The position numbers and the translations under genes were made by a program. This document shows, piece after piece, positions 8,946 through 16,960 of a DNA stretch of 64,000 nucleotides. Numbering within the stretch: the first letter of the stretch is position 1; the number at the start of each line of letters is the position of its first letter. Source of the stretch: an uncultured Collinsella sp. (GTDB taxonomy: Bacteria > Actinomycetota > Coriobacteriia > Coriobacteriales > Coriobacteriaceae); assembly GCA_900545605.1 (NCBI GenBank), contig UQZL01000008.1, positions 1-64,000 on the forward strand, read 5' to 3'. Under the pieces are notes generated by a model. That model had not been told where the DNA came from. It did no database searches and worked only from the letters and a program-made list of their open reading frames with translations.

Positions 8946-10517
8946 ATGGACGTCGCCGCATTTTTGCTGGCTCTTGTGCCGATCATTTGGCTTGTCGTGA
9001 TGCTGCTGTGCTTTAAATGGCCAGCTTGGAAGGCCACTATGGGCTCGTTCGCCCTTTCGTGTGTGCTCACCTTCGCGTGGTGGCATCTGCCGGTGGTGCA
9101 GATCGCGACTGCCTCGCTCGAGGGCTTTTTGATGGCCCTGTGGCCCATCGTGTTGGTGATTATCGCCGCGGTGTTCACGTATAACCTGTGCGTGCGTACG
9201 GGCGCCATGGACGTGATCGGCAGCATGATTACCTCCATCAGCAGCGACCGCCGTCTGCTGGCGCTGCTCGTGGCCTGGTGCTTCGGCGGCTTTATGGAGG
9301 GCATGGCCGGTTTTGGTACCGCTGTTGCCATTCCCGCCGGCATGCTCGCGGGCCTGGGTTTTGAGGCCGTGCCCGCCGTGTTGATCTGCCTGCTGGCCAA
9401 CGGCGTGCCCACGCCCTACGGCTCCATCGGCATCCCCACGGTGTCCGTTGCCGATCTGGTGGGTCTGGATCCCCTGCACCTGGCGACCGTTCAGCTGGTG
9501 CAGCTCGCGCCGTTCTTTGTGGTGATACCGCTGCTTATCGTACTGGTTGCGGGCCGTGTCGCCGATGATCAAGGCAACGTTGCGAGCGTTGCCGAGCGTA
9601 TGCACGGGGTTGCCGGCGTGGCGCTGCTTTCCGGTGTGTCCTTTGTAGGTGCTGCCCTGGTCGTTGCCATGTTTGTGGGTCCCGAGCTGGCCGTAGTCGT
9701 GGGCTCCATCGTGTCGCTTGCGCTGACCGCCGCGCTTGCCATGCGCACCGAGAAGTCGGGACATCTGGATGCGCGCTTCCATATGAATATCGAGGCCGGC
9801 GAACAGCTCACCGCTAAGTCGGCGCTTTCGGCCTGGTCGTGCTTCATCCTGATCTTTGTGCTGCTGTTGGGTACCTCCAACCTGGTGCCCGACGTGCACG
9901 CCGCGCTCGCGCCGTTTGCGAGTCACGTGCAGGTGCATTGCGGCGAGAACCCCGGTACACTTACGTTTTCGTGGATCAACACGCCGGGCGTCTGGATTTT
10001 CCTGGCGGCGTTTGTCGGCGGTGCCATTCAGGGCGCATCGCCGCGCTTGATGGGCGAGGTGCTGGTCACGACCGTCAAGCAGATGATGCCGACGGTCATT
10101 ACCATGCTTTCGGTGCTGGGTTGCGCCAAGGTGATGGGCTATGCCGGCATGATTTCGTCGATTAGCGCGTTTTGCATTGCGGTCGCCGGCGGTCTGTACC
10201 CGATTCTGGCTCCGTGGATTGGTGCGGTCGGTGCGTTTGTGACCGGCTCGGGCACGTCCTCGGGCATGCTGTTTGGTCTCATCCAGAGCCAGGCTGCCGC
10301 TGCGCTGGGCGTGAGCGACTACTGGATGGTCGCGCTGAACGCCCTGGGTGTCGCCGCCGGTAAGATGATCTCTCCGCAGACGCTCGCGATTGGTCTTGCC
10401 GCCGTGCACGTGCGCGGAAAGGACGCCGAGCTCCTGGGCGCGGTGCTGCCCTACGCTGCTGGCATGCTGGTCCTCATGAGCGCCATAGCCATGCTCGGCC
10501 AAGGCCTGCCGCTGTAG
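8946..10517 (+). CDS. lctP: L-lactate permease family transporter
   Basis: A 523-residue protein with at least 12 transmembrane helices, belonging to the LctP family of lactate/glycolate:H+ symporters. Family-typical stretches include FGGFMEGMAGFGTAVAIPAG (about 114-133) and GSGTSSGMLFG near 436. The start is the ATG at 8946, nine bases after AAGGAG; a longer in-frame opening at 8901 lacks a site. It is upstream of pckA, which would suit use of lactate for gluconeogenesis, but a long palindromic element separates the two. No lactate dehydrogenase lies nearby. Confidence 0.9.
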   Translation: MDVAAFLLALVPIIWLVVMLLCFKWPAWKATMGSFALSCVLTFAWWHLPVVQIATASLEGFLMALWPIVLVIIAAVFTYNLCVRTGAMDVIGSMITSISSDRRLLALLVAWCFGGFMEGMAGFGTAVAIPAGMLAGLGFEAVPAVLICLLANGVPTPYGSIGIPTVSVADLVGLDPLHLATVQLVQLAPFFVVIPLLIVLVAGRVADDQGNVASVAERMHGVAGVALLSGVSFVGAALVVAMFVGPELAVVVGSIVSLALTAALAMRTEKSGHLDARFHMNIEAGEQLTAKSALSAWSCFILIFVLLLGTSNLVPDVHAALAPFASHVQVHCGENPGTLTFSWINTPGVWIFLAAFVGGAIQGASPRLMGEVLVTTVKQMMPTVITMLSVLGCAKVMGYAGMISSISAFCIAVAGGLYPILAPWIGAVGAFVTGSGTSSGMLFGLIQSQAAAALGVSDYWMVALNALGVAAGKMISPQTLAIGLAAVHVRGKDAELLGAVLPYAAGMLVLMSAIAMLGQGLPL

Positions 10518-10518
10518 T

Positions 10519-10574
10519 CGGCACTTAGGGACGTTCCTTATGTGCCGGCACTTTGGGAACGTCCCTAAGTGCCG
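10519..10574. repeat. Long perfect palindrome with a nested GTGCCGGCAC core
   Basis: Two 19-bp arms (10519-10537, CGGCACTTAGGGACGTTCC, and 10556-10574) are perfect reverse complements. The 18-base loop itself contains the palindrome GTGCCGGCAC (10542-10551). The element starts two bases after the lctP stop codon, so it probably also ends that transcript, though it lacks a T-run. Related GTGCCGGCA/GGGGACGTT units occur at 23275-23328. Confidence 0.75.
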
Positions 10575-10580
10575 GCATCC

Positions 10581-10656
10581 GGGGACACTCCTTGAATGTT
10601 GTCTGTTCAAGAGTGTCCCCAATGACTAGTCGTTTAAAAGCGTCCCCAATGACTAG
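10581..10656. repeat. GGGGACACTC hairpin plus tandem GTCCCCAATGACTAG units
   Basis: GGGGACACTC (10581-10590) pairs with GAGTGTCCCC (10611-10620), extended by CTTGAA/TTCAA with one bulge. GTCCCCAATGACTAG occurs twice (ending at 10629 and 10656). The 28 bases at 10627-10654 recur with two mismatches at 30161-30188, so this is a dispersed element and not a simple terminator. Confidence 0.7.
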
Positions 10657-10705
10657 GCCGCTTGCCTGCGATTTTTGACCGTTGGGCGGGCTTGCCGCCC
10701 TTGCC

Positions 10706-10721
10706 GCAAAAACGTTTTTGC
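10706..10721. promoter_or_regulatory. Perfect 16-bp palindrome upstream of pckA
   Basis: GCAAAAACGTTTTTGC is fully self-complementary and lies 75 bases before the pckA start, with TACAAC (possible -10) nine bases downstream. AAAACGTTTT-centred palindromes are typical of LacI-family operators, and catabolite control of pckA would make sense. The regulator is not in the window. Confidence 0.45.
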
Positions 10722-10795
10722 ATATCGGGTACAACGGGCTTTACGTGAGTAAAGTGCGCGTCGCGTCAACGTGTCGCGTTTTTAAAGGAGGCCCC

Positions 10796-12466
10796 ATGCC
10801 TGGTGTTACCCCTGCAGAAGTTTTGTCCAACTTTGGTATTACACTGGTCGAAGATCCCGCCGATAATCAGCCCCGTCTGCTGGTCGATCTACCCGCCGCG
10901 GAGCTCGTCGAGCACGCCATCCGCCGCGAAGAAGGCCGCATGGCATCCAACGGCGCGTTGGTGATCGAGACGGGGGAGCGTACCGGCCGTTCCCCCAATG
11001 ACCGCTTTATCGTTGACACCCCCGATGTTCACGACAAGATCGCCTGGGGTGCGGTCAACCGCCCACTGTCCGTCGAGAGCTATGAGGCCATCAAGGCCGG
11101 CATCGTCGACTATCTCAACGAGCGCGACGTGTTCGTCACGCGCGGCATGGCGGGCGCTGACCGCAACCACACGCGTCGCCTGCTTGTTGCCTGCGAGCGT
11201 GCCAGCCAGGCACTCTTCATTAAGCAAATGCTCGCCCGTCCGCTCGCCCGCGAAATCGCGCGCACCGGCGAGCCCGACTTCTGCGTGCTCGCAGCGCCCG
11301 GTTACCAGTGCGATCCTGCCATCAAGGGCCTCAACTCCAGCGCCGCCGTGGTCATCAACTTCCAGGAACGCGTGATTCTGGTCGCCGGCACCGGCTACTC
11401 CGGCGAGATTAAAAAGTCGATCTTTAGCGTCATGAACTATCTGCTGCCCGTCGAGGATGACGTGCTGCCCATGCACTGCTCGGCCAGCATGGATCCCGTC
11501 ACGCACGAGACTGCCGTGTTCTTTGGCCTGTCCGGCACGGGCAAGACCACGCTTTCTGCCAACCCCACGCGCCTGCTGATCGGCGACGACGAGCACGGCT
11601 GGTCCGACATGGGCATCTTCAACATCGAGGGTGGCTGCTACGCAAAATGCGAGGGCCTGGACGCCTTCCACGAGCCCGAGATCTTCAACGCCGTCCGTTT
11701 TGGCGCCATTTGCGAAAACGTGGTGCTCGACGAGAACCGCAAGCCCAACTACGACGACATCTCGATCACGCACAACACGCGCGTGGCCTATCCCGTGGAG
11801 CACATTCCTGACGCGTGGACTAAGGGCATGGGCACCACTCCGAGTGTCGTGCTGTTCCTGACTTGCGACGCTTTTGGCGTGCTGCCGCCCATCTCACGCC
11901 TGACGGCTGATGCCGCCATGTACCACTTTGTGACGGGCTTTACGGCTAAGATTCCCGGCACCGAGGTCGGCGTCACCGAGCCCACGCCCACGTTCTCTTC
12001 GCTGTTCGGCGAGCCGTTTATGCCGCTCGACCCCATGGTTTACGCCAAGATGCTTGGCGAGCGCATTGCCGACGGCCGCACACGCGTGTACCTGGTCAAC
12101 ACCGGCTGGATTGGCGGCGGCTACGGCGTGGGTCATCGCATCGAGCTGGCCTACACGCGCTCGCTGGTCGCACGCGCCCTCGACGGCACCATCGAGGATA
12201 GCGAGTTCGTGCACGACGACATCTTTAACGTCGACATTCCCACGACGTGCCACGGCGTGCCCGATGGCATCCTGGTGCCGCGCCAATACTGGCAGAGCAC
12301 CGCGCGCTACGACGAGGCCGCGCATAACTTGGCCGTGATGTTCGAGGAGAACTTCGAGAAGAAGTACTCGCACCTGCCCGAATCCGTTAAGGCCGCCGGT
12401 CCGCACGCTCAGGTGCACGCCGACGCTCGTCATCGCGGTCGCGGCTTGCTGGGGCTCCGCCACTAG
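10796..12466 (+). CDS. pckA: Phosphoenolpyruvate carboxykinase (ATP)
   Basis: Interconverts oxaloacetate plus ATP with PEP, CO2 and ADP, at the branch between gluconeogenesis and anaerobic CO2 fixation toward fumarate. The 556 residues contain the P-loop GLSGTGKTT (244-252), the upstream substrate-binding ERTGRSPNDRF, the metal-site His in MHCSASM and the downstream GDDEHGW kinase-2-like motif. The start is the ATG at 10796 behind AAAGGAGG; an in-frame opening at 10682 has no site. It is apparently monocistronic, with a palindromic operator candidate upstream and a degenerate hairpin element downstream. Confidence 0.95.
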   Translation: MPGVTPAEVLSNFGITLVEDPADNQPRLLVDLPAAELVEHAIRREEGRMASNGALVIETGERTGRSPNDRFIVDTPDVHDKIAWGAVNRPLSVESYEAIKAGIVDYLNERDVFVTRGMAGADRNHTRRLLVACERASQALFIKQMLARPLAREIARTGEPDFCVLAAPGYQCDPAIKGLNSSAAVVINFQERVILVAGTGYSGEIKKSIFSVMNYLLPVEDDVLPMHCSASMDPVTHETAVFFGLSGTGKTTLSANPTRLLIGDDEHGWSDMGIFNIEGGCYAKCEGLDAFHEPEIFNAVRFGAICENVVLDENRKPNYDDISITHNTRVAYPVEHIPDAWTKGMGTTPSVVLFLTCDAFGVLPPISRLTADAAMYHFVTGFTAKIPGTEVGVTEPTPTFSSLFGEPFMPLDPMVYAKMLGERIADGRTRVYLVNTGWIGGGYGVGHRIELAYTRSLVARALDGTIEDSEFVHDDIFNVDIPTTCHGVPDGILVPRQYWQSTARYDEAAHNLAVMFEENFEKKYSHLPESVKAAGPHAQVHADARHRGRGLLGLRH

Positions 12467-12483
12467 CGTCGCCTCAGACCTAC

Positions 12484-12522
12484 AACCACCATAGGGGGGC
12501 TGTACACCTTTGTGGTCGTTTT
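12484..12522. repeat. Degenerate copy of the ACCACCAC hairpin family, after pckA
   Basis: AACCACCATAGG, a loop and CCTTTGTGGTCGTTTT match the family seen at 15016-15055 at most positions, but the left arm has decayed so pairing is imperfect. It ends in GTTTTG and could still work as the pckA terminator. Confidence 0.6.
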
Positions 12523-12549
12523 GCTCGCGCGGATGACTCGGGTTACAAT
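12521..12549 (+). promoter_or_regulatory. Promoter of the B3/4-domain gene leader
   Basis: TTGCTC and TACAAT with exactly 17 bases between them; transcription would begin near 12556, giving a leader of about 135 bases before the start codon at 12692. Confidence 0.6.
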
Positions 12550-12555
12550 ACGCCT

Positions 12556-12656
12556 GACATATCGTCCCCTTCTCCGGATGGGAACAGCGCAAGCGCTCTT
12601 GTGACGGCACCGTAGGACTTTGAAGGTGGTCGTTGTAAGGGCGCTTTTTGTTTAGG
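12556..12656 (+). ncRNA. Structured leader / candidate transcription attenuator
   Basis: AGCGCTCTT (12592-12600) can pair with AAGGGCGCT (about 12638-12646), one G-U wobble, and the stem is followed directly by TTTTGTTT: an intrinsic terminator well ahead of the gene. Inside it ACGGCACC can pair with GGTGGTCGT. The terminator's left arm can instead pair with the bases just before it (AGCGC-AA-GCGCT, 12586-12597), an antiterminator arrangement. I could not match it to a T-box, SAM, cobalamin, ZTP, THF, glycine or fluoride riboswitch. It could also be a small RNA. Confidence 0.5.
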
Positions 12657-12691
12657 CGCTCGCGTTGGCGCGCACAATGAAGGGAGAGCGT

Positions 12692-13411
12692 ATGAAGAGC
12701 TTTATTGCCGAGGATTCATTCTGGGAGCTGTTTCCGCAGGCAGCGGTCGGTGTTATGGTCGTGGAGGGCATGAAGCCCACGGCTCAGATTCCTCAAGAGG
12801 ACGTGGATGCGATTGCGGAGTTGCTCGACCGCGCCAATATCGATGCGGAGCGTCATCTGACCAGCGATACTATCAGCGAGAACGCACCGGTCAAGGCATG
12901 GCGCGAGGCCTATCGTCTGTTCAAGACCAAAAAGGGCGCGCGCTGCTCGATCGAGAACTTGCTCAAACGCGTGCTCAAAGGAAAGCCGGTGGGCCACATT
13001 ACGCCCGCGGTGGATATTTACAACACGGTGTCACTGACCTACGCGCTGCCCGTGGGAGGCGAGGATCTGCATGCGATCGAGGGAGACCTTCGCCTGAAGG
13101 TGACCGACGGTGGCGATGCGTTCTTGCCGCTTGGCGAGGAGGCGGACGATCCGACGCTGCCCGGCGAGCTCGCCTACATCGATGATGCGGGCGCCGTGTG
13201 CCGCTGCTGGAACTGGCGCGACGGCGTTCGAACGGCGCTGTCCGATGATTCGGCCGATGCGTTCCTGGCGATTGAGTGCGTGGAGCCCGAGCGGATGGGG
13301 GATTGCCAGGCTGCGATCGATCGCTTAGCCGAGCTGCTTGAGCGCTATCTGGGAGCGACGGTTGTCATTAAGACGCTTGTGACCCGCGACAATCCTTGCG
13401 TGGAACTGTAG
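12692..13411 (+). CDS. B3/B4 tRNA-binding domain protein (PheRS beta-like editing fold)
   Basis: 239 residues resembling the stand-alone B3/4 domain found in phenylalanyl-tRNA synthetase beta chains. A typical block is WREAYRLFKTKKGARCSIENLLKRVL, followed by VDIYNTVSLTYALPVGGEDL (about 118-137), which in the family surrounds the amino-acid pocket. Stand-alone copies are thought to hydrolyse mischarged tRNA or handle free amino acids, but their activity is not settled. The start is the ATG at 12692 behind AGGGAGAG. A structured leader upstream suggests control by premature termination. A hairpin element forms its terminator. Confidence 0.8.
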   Translation: MKSFIAEDSFWELFPQAAVGVMVVEGMKPTAQIPQEDVDAIAELLDRANIDAERHLTSDTISENAPVKAWREAYRLFKTKKGARCSIENLLKRVLKGKPVGHITPAVDIYNTVSLTYALPVGGEDLHAIEGDLRLKVTDGGDAFLPLGEEADDPTLPGELAYIDDAGAVCRCWNWRDGVRTALSDDSADAFLAIECVEPERMGDCQAAIDRLAELLERYLGATVVIKTLVTRDNPCVEL

Positions 13412-13437
13412 CGGCGCCTAGAACCTATTGATGCCCC

Positions 13438-13478
13438 AAACCACCACAAAGGTGCCTGTCCTCTTTGTGGTGGTTTTT
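13438..13478. terminator. ACCACCAC-family hairpin, terminator of the B3/4 gene
   Basis: ACCACCACAAAG pairs with CTTTGTGGTGGT around the loop GTGCCTGTCCT, followed by TTTTT. One of six copies with the same loop between 12.5 and 27 kb. Confidence 0.85.
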
Positions 13479-13517
13479 ATGTTGATGGGTTAACAAATAG
13501 GGCGTGCAGGGCTGCCG

Positions 13518-13538
13518 GCCGTTAAGTACGGCTAAGAT
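13518..13538. promoter_or_regulatory. Candidate operator/-10 of the marR-type gene
   Basis: GCCGT-TAAGT-ACGGC (13518-13532) is a perfect 5-bp dyad directly abutting TAAGAT (13533-13538), a plausible -10. This is where an autorepressing MarR protein would be expected to bind. Confidence 0.35.
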
Positions 13539-13581
13539 GTTTACCCGTTAGCATTATGCAAGCGAAAGGCGGTCGTCTCCC

Positions 13582-14031
13582 ATGCAGCAGAGCGACGAGA
13601 CACGTTTCGAGGACTTTGTCGGACTGATCAGCGGACTCTACAAGGAGATCCAGCGCATTAAGACGTCTGAGGGCGCAAGGCTGGGTCTCAAGGGCTCCGA
13701 CGTTATGTGCCTGTACTATCTTGAGCGCAGCAAGGACGGCCTGACTGGCGCCGACCTGGCTCGCATGGCAGGCGTGACCCGCGCCGCCGTCTCGCGTACG
13801 CTGGCGCATCTGGAGGAGGGTGGCTACGTCGAGGTCGATGATTCGGGCGATGCCGCCGTTAAGTATCGTGCTCCGGTGCGCCTGACCGCTCTGGGCGGCG
13901 AGAGCATGAGCGAGGCGGACCGCATCATTCGCGAGGTGCTCGATACCACCGGTAAGGCTATGGGTGTGGAGCAGCGCGAGCAGATGTATGCGTCGCTGCG
14001 CACGATTCTCAACACCCTGCGCGAGCTGTAG
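13582..14031 (+). CDS. MarR family transcriptional regulator
   Basis: 149 residues with a winged helix-turn-helix: LTGADLARMAGVTRAAVSRTLAHLEEGGYV (about 53-82), then a wing and long C-terminal helices for dimerisation. It is expected to bind a palindrome and respond to a small molecule. It lies 119 bases upstream of the DegV gene in the same direction and may regulate itself or that gene. The ligand is unknown. Confidence 0.88.
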   Translation: MQQSDETRFEDFVGLISGLYKEIQRIKTSEGARLGLKGSDVMCLYYLERSKDGLTGADLARMAGVTRAAVSRTLAHLEEGGYVEVDDSGDAAVKYRAPVRLTALGGESMSEADRIIREVLDTTGKAMGVEQREQMYASLRTILNTLREL

Positions 14032-14150
14032 AGCCGCCAAGGCTTTTGCTTCCAATTAACAACTGCATAGTCCTGTTTGAGCGCGCATACCGTGCCGGGG
14101 CCTTGCTGTCAAAATTCCCTGCGCGGGACCTGCGCAAGAAAGGATTCGCT

Positions 14151-15005
14151 ATGTCCGTTCGTATTATTACCGATTCCGCGAGCGATATGTCGCCGGCGGA
14201 GCACCCGGCACTGGACGTTTTGCCGCTGTCCGTCACCTTTGGCACCGATGTGTACATGGATGGCGTCGATATCGATCACCAGCGCTTTTACGAGATGCTC
14301 GTGGAACGCGATGAGCTGCCCAAGACCGGCCAGGTCAACCCGTACGCGTTTTCGCAGGCGATTGCCAAGGTTCGTGAAGCCGGCGATGAGGCTGTGATTA
14401 TTACCGTGGGCGCTAAGCTCTCGGGCACCAACCAGAGTGCTCGTACGGCACTTGCCGAGGCGCCGGGCGGCGACATGTTCGTCGTGGACAGCAATAACGT
14501 GACCTTGGGCGAGCGCGTGCTGGTCGAGTATGCGCTGCGCCTGGTGGACGAGGGCCAGGGCGCGGCTCAGGTTGCGGCGGCTGTCGAGGCCGTGCGCGAC
14601 CGCGTGGTCGTCATCGGCCTGCTCGAGACGCTGGAGTACCTGGTGCGCGGCGGTCGCCTGTCTGCTGCGGCCGGTGCCGTGGGTACGCTGCTCAACGTAA
14701 AGCCCGTGGTGGCTGCCGAGGACGGTCTGATCGTGCAGCTGGGCAAGGCGCGCGGTTCCAAGAACGGACGTAACCTGCTCAACCAGAAGGTCGAAAAGGC
14801 GGGCGGCATCGACTTTTCCATGCCGCTGGCGCTCGGCTATACGGGCCTTTCGGATGCGGTGCTCAAGAAGTATATCGAGGACAGCGCGGCACTGTGGGCT
14901 GGCCACACCGAGGGCGAACTGCCCGTTCACACCATCGGCGCCACCATCGGCACCCATGTAGGCCCCGGCGCCGTAGCCGTAGCCTTCTTCCAGCCCGTTA
15001 ACTAG
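14151..15005 (+). CDS. DegV family fatty-acid-binding protein
   Basis: 284 residues beginning VRIITDSASDMSP, the DegV signature, with TGQVNPYAFSQAI and the fatty-acid site region IITVGAKLSGTNQSA. DegV/FakB proteins bind fatty acids, and some pass them to the kinase FakA for phosphorylation and phospholipid synthesis. No fakA gene is in the window. The start is the ATG at 14151 behind AAGAAAGGA; the frame opens earlier at 14046 without a site. Terminated by a hairpin element. Confidence 0.9.
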   Translation: MSVRIITDSASDMSPAEHPALDVLPLSVTFGTDVYMDGVDIDHQRFYEMLVERDELPKTGQVNPYAFSQAIAKVREAGDEAVIITVGAKLSGTNQSARTALAEAPGGDMFVVDSNNVTLGERVLVEYALRLVDEGQGAAQVAAAVEAVRDRVVVIGLLETLEYLVRGGRLSAAAGAVGTLLNVKPVVAAEDGLIVQLGKARGSKNGRNLLNQKVEKAGGIDFSMPLALGYTGLSDAVLKKYIEDSAALWAGHTEGELPVHTIGATIGTHVGPGAVAVAFFQPVN

Positions 15006-15015
15006 CCCACCTGCC

Positions 15016-15055
15016 AAAACCACCACAAAGGGGACAGGCACCTTTGTGGTGGTTT
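15016..15055. terminator. ACCACCAC-family hairpin after the DegV gene (inverted copy)
   Basis: Same stem as the other copies but with loop GGGACAGGCAC, the reverse complement of the others, so the whole element is flipped. It overlaps the leader of the MGMT gene and ends GGTTT. Confidence 0.85.
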
Positions 15056-15084
15056 ATGCTATTCCGGGTGGAAGGGAGCGAGCA

Positions 15085-15405
15085 ATGGCGTCTGAGGGCT
15101 TTTTTGAGCGGGTGTACGAGGTGGTCGAGCAGATTCCCGAGGGGATGGTCGCCACGTATGGTCAGGTGGCGCTGCTTGCTGGACGTCCACGAAGTGCGCG
15201 GTACGTGGGGTATGCCCTGCATGACAATCCGCGCCCCGGCGAGATTCCCTGTCACCGCGTGGTGTTTGCCGATGGCCGCATATGCGATGGTTTTGCTTTT
15301 GGCGGTCCCGATGCTCAACGTGAGCTTTTGCTAGGGGAGGGTGTGGCGTTTAAGGACGACATGCACGTCGACTTGGCCGCCTGTCGCTGGCCTGCCGGAC
15401 TCTAG
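15085..15405 (+). CDS. MGMT-family DNA alkyltransferase-like protein
   Basis: 106 residues covering only the C-terminal DNA-binding/active-site domain of O6-alkylguanine transferases: the helix-turn-helix YGQVALLAGRPRSARYVGYAL and the active site IPCHRVV with its Cys-His pair present (so not the Trp/Ala-substituted Atl1 type). This is the short COG3695-like form. It could repair alkylated DNA directly or flag it for nucleotide excision repair. The start is the ATG at 15085 behind GAAGGGAG. It is flanked on both sides by hairpin elements of the same family. Confidence 0.85.
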   Translation: MASEGFFERVYEVVEQIPEGMVATYGQVALLAGRPRSARYVGYALHDNPRPGEIPCHRVVFADGRICDGFAFGGPDAQRELLLGEGVAFKDDMHVDLAACRWPAGL

Positions 15406-15421
15406 CGGCTCTGCCGTGGCC

Positions 15422-15462
15422 AAAACCACCACAAAGGTGCCTGTCCCCTTTGTGGTGGTTTT
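15422..15462. terminator. ACCACCAC-family hairpin, terminator of the MGMT-family gene
   Basis: AAAACCACCACAAAGG, loop TGCCTGTC, CCCTTTGTGGTGGTTTT; near-perfect stem with A- and T-runs on both flanks, so it can stop transcription in both directions. Confidence 0.88.
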
Positions 15463-15740
15463 CCGTTGCAGGTTTACCGGAGCTAACTTATGGAGAAGGT
15501 ATGGCGGCGCATATTGACGCTAGAAAGTAAACCACGGTGAACTATATTGGTTTCAGCAACGGAGCAGGCAATAGGCGATGAAAAAGCCTGCCCTGTTGAG
15601 TTTGATTCGCATCCCTCCCCTCTGTGCGATTCAACGGTGTACTTCGGGAACAGGCCCGCTGGCAACTATCTGCCAGCGGGCCTGTTCCTGTTTCGGTGAG
15701 GATTCAGCCTCACCGTCTATGTTGTGCGAAGGCGCTTTGC
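15463..15740. other. Gene-free region with two strong hairpins downstream of trpS
   Basis: Convergent space between the MGMT-family gene and trpS. It contains a perfect 18-bp inverted repeat (15647-15664 with 15671-15688, 6-base loop) and an 8-bp one (CGGTGAGG/CCTCACCG, 15694-15715). The second is nearest the trpS stop and the likelier trpS terminator, though neither has a long T-run on the minus strand. A weaker dyad TTGATTCGCA/TGCGATTCAA lies at about 15600-15634. No coding frame is convincing. Confidence 0.6.
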
Positions 15741-16790
15741 TTAGTACACCATGCCCATGGCGTCCTGAACCTCTGCCAGGGTCTGCTCGGCGATCTCGTT
15801 AGCACGACGGTTGCCCTCGTGCAGGACGTCCTTCACATAGTCCAGATCGTTCTCGTATCGCTGGCGACGCTCGCGGATCGGTGCGAAGTACTCGTTGACG
15901 GCCTCGGTCACGTACTTCTTGAGCTGGCCGGAGCCGCCCATGCCAATCTCCTCGGCAATTTCGACCTCGGAGCGACCGGTGCAGATGGCGGCCGTCGAAA
16001 GCAAACCGGACACGCCGGGGCGGTTCTCGGGATCGAACGTGATCATGCGCTCGGAGTCGGTCTGGCTCTTCTTGATGCGTTTGGCCGTCTCCTCGGCTGT
16101 CATCGAAATATTGATGGCGTTGCCGTAGCTCTTGCTCATCTTGCGACCGTCAAGGCCGGGCAGCAGCGGGGTCTCGGACAGCAGCGCGTCGACCTCGGGG
16201 AATACCTTGCCGTAGCGGTTGTTAAAGCGGCGTGCGATGGTGCGGGTGAGCTCGATGTGCGGCAGCTGGTCGCGACCGACGGGCACCACGTTGCCCTTGC
16301 AGAACAGGATGTCGCAGGCCTGGTGTACCGGGTAGGTGAGCAGAAGGCCGGTGAGCTCGTGGCCCGAGGCCTCCATCTCGGCCTTAACCGTGGGGTTGCG
16401 CGCCAGCTCGGCCTCGGACACCAGCGACAGGAACGGCAGCATGAGCTGGTTTGCGGCGGGCACGGCGGAGTGTGCGTAGATCATGGTCTTGTCGGGGTCG
16501 ATACCGCAGGCAAGGTAGTCCATGACCATGTTGTACACGTTGTCCTGGATATGCTCGGTGGTGTCGCGGTCGGTGATGACCTGGTAGTCGGCGATGAGCA
16601 CGTTGGTCTTGGCGCCCATGTTCTGCAGTTCAACACGGCCCTTGAGGGTGCCGAAGTAGTGGCCCAGGTGCAAGCGTCCGGTGGGGCGATCACCGGTGAG
16701 CATGGTGAACTTCTCGGGCGTATTGGCCAGGCCCTCGCGAATGGCGTTGCTCTTTTGCAGCGCGACTTCGTAGCTGTTCTCGTTTGGCAT
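15741..16790 (-). CDS. trpS: Tryptophan--tRNA ligase
   Basis: Class I aminoacyl-tRNA synthetase, 349 residues, charging tRNA-Trp. The HIGH-type signature is HLGHYFG (41-47) and the KMSKS loop is intact (217-221, GRKMSKSYGN). The start is the ATG at 16790 behind TTAGGAGC; the longer frame to 16895 is proline-rich and lacks a site. No T-box specifier structure was recognised in the 100 bases upstream. Confidence 0.95.
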   Translation of the reverse strand: MPNENSYEVALQKSNAIREGLANTPEKFTMLTGDRPTGRLHLGHYFGTLKGRVELQNMGAKTNVLIADYQVITDRDTTEHIQDNVYNMVMDYLACGIDPDKTMIYAHSAVPAANQLMLPFLSLVSEAELARNPTVKAEMEASGHELTGLLLTYPVHQACDILFCKGNVVPVGRDQLPHIELTRTIARRFNNRYGKVFPEVDALLSETPLLPGLDGRKMSKSYGNAINISMTAEETAKRIKKSQTDSERMITFDPENRPGVSGLLSTAAICTGRSEVEIAEEIGMGGSGQLKKYVTEAVNEYFAPIRERRQRYENDLDYVKDVLHEGNRRANEIAEQTLAEVQDAMGMVY

Positions 16791-16960
16791 GATTGCTCCT
16801 AACGTATGTTCATGGGTCAAGATGATAACGCGTTTATTGGAGGGGCGGGGCGTAAGTAGGCGAGGGGCGGGAGAGGGACGCGCGTGGTGCGGCATGTGCG
16901 ATGGGTGCGGCGCGGCCGTACTTGGCTAACGGTGCCTTGGCACATCCTCGGCAGCTTGCC

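Noticed and set aside
12556..12656. T-box, SAM, ZTP, THF, glycine or fluoride riboswitch before the B3/4 gene
   Set aside because: None of the characteristic conserved cores could be found; the leader is reported as unassigned.
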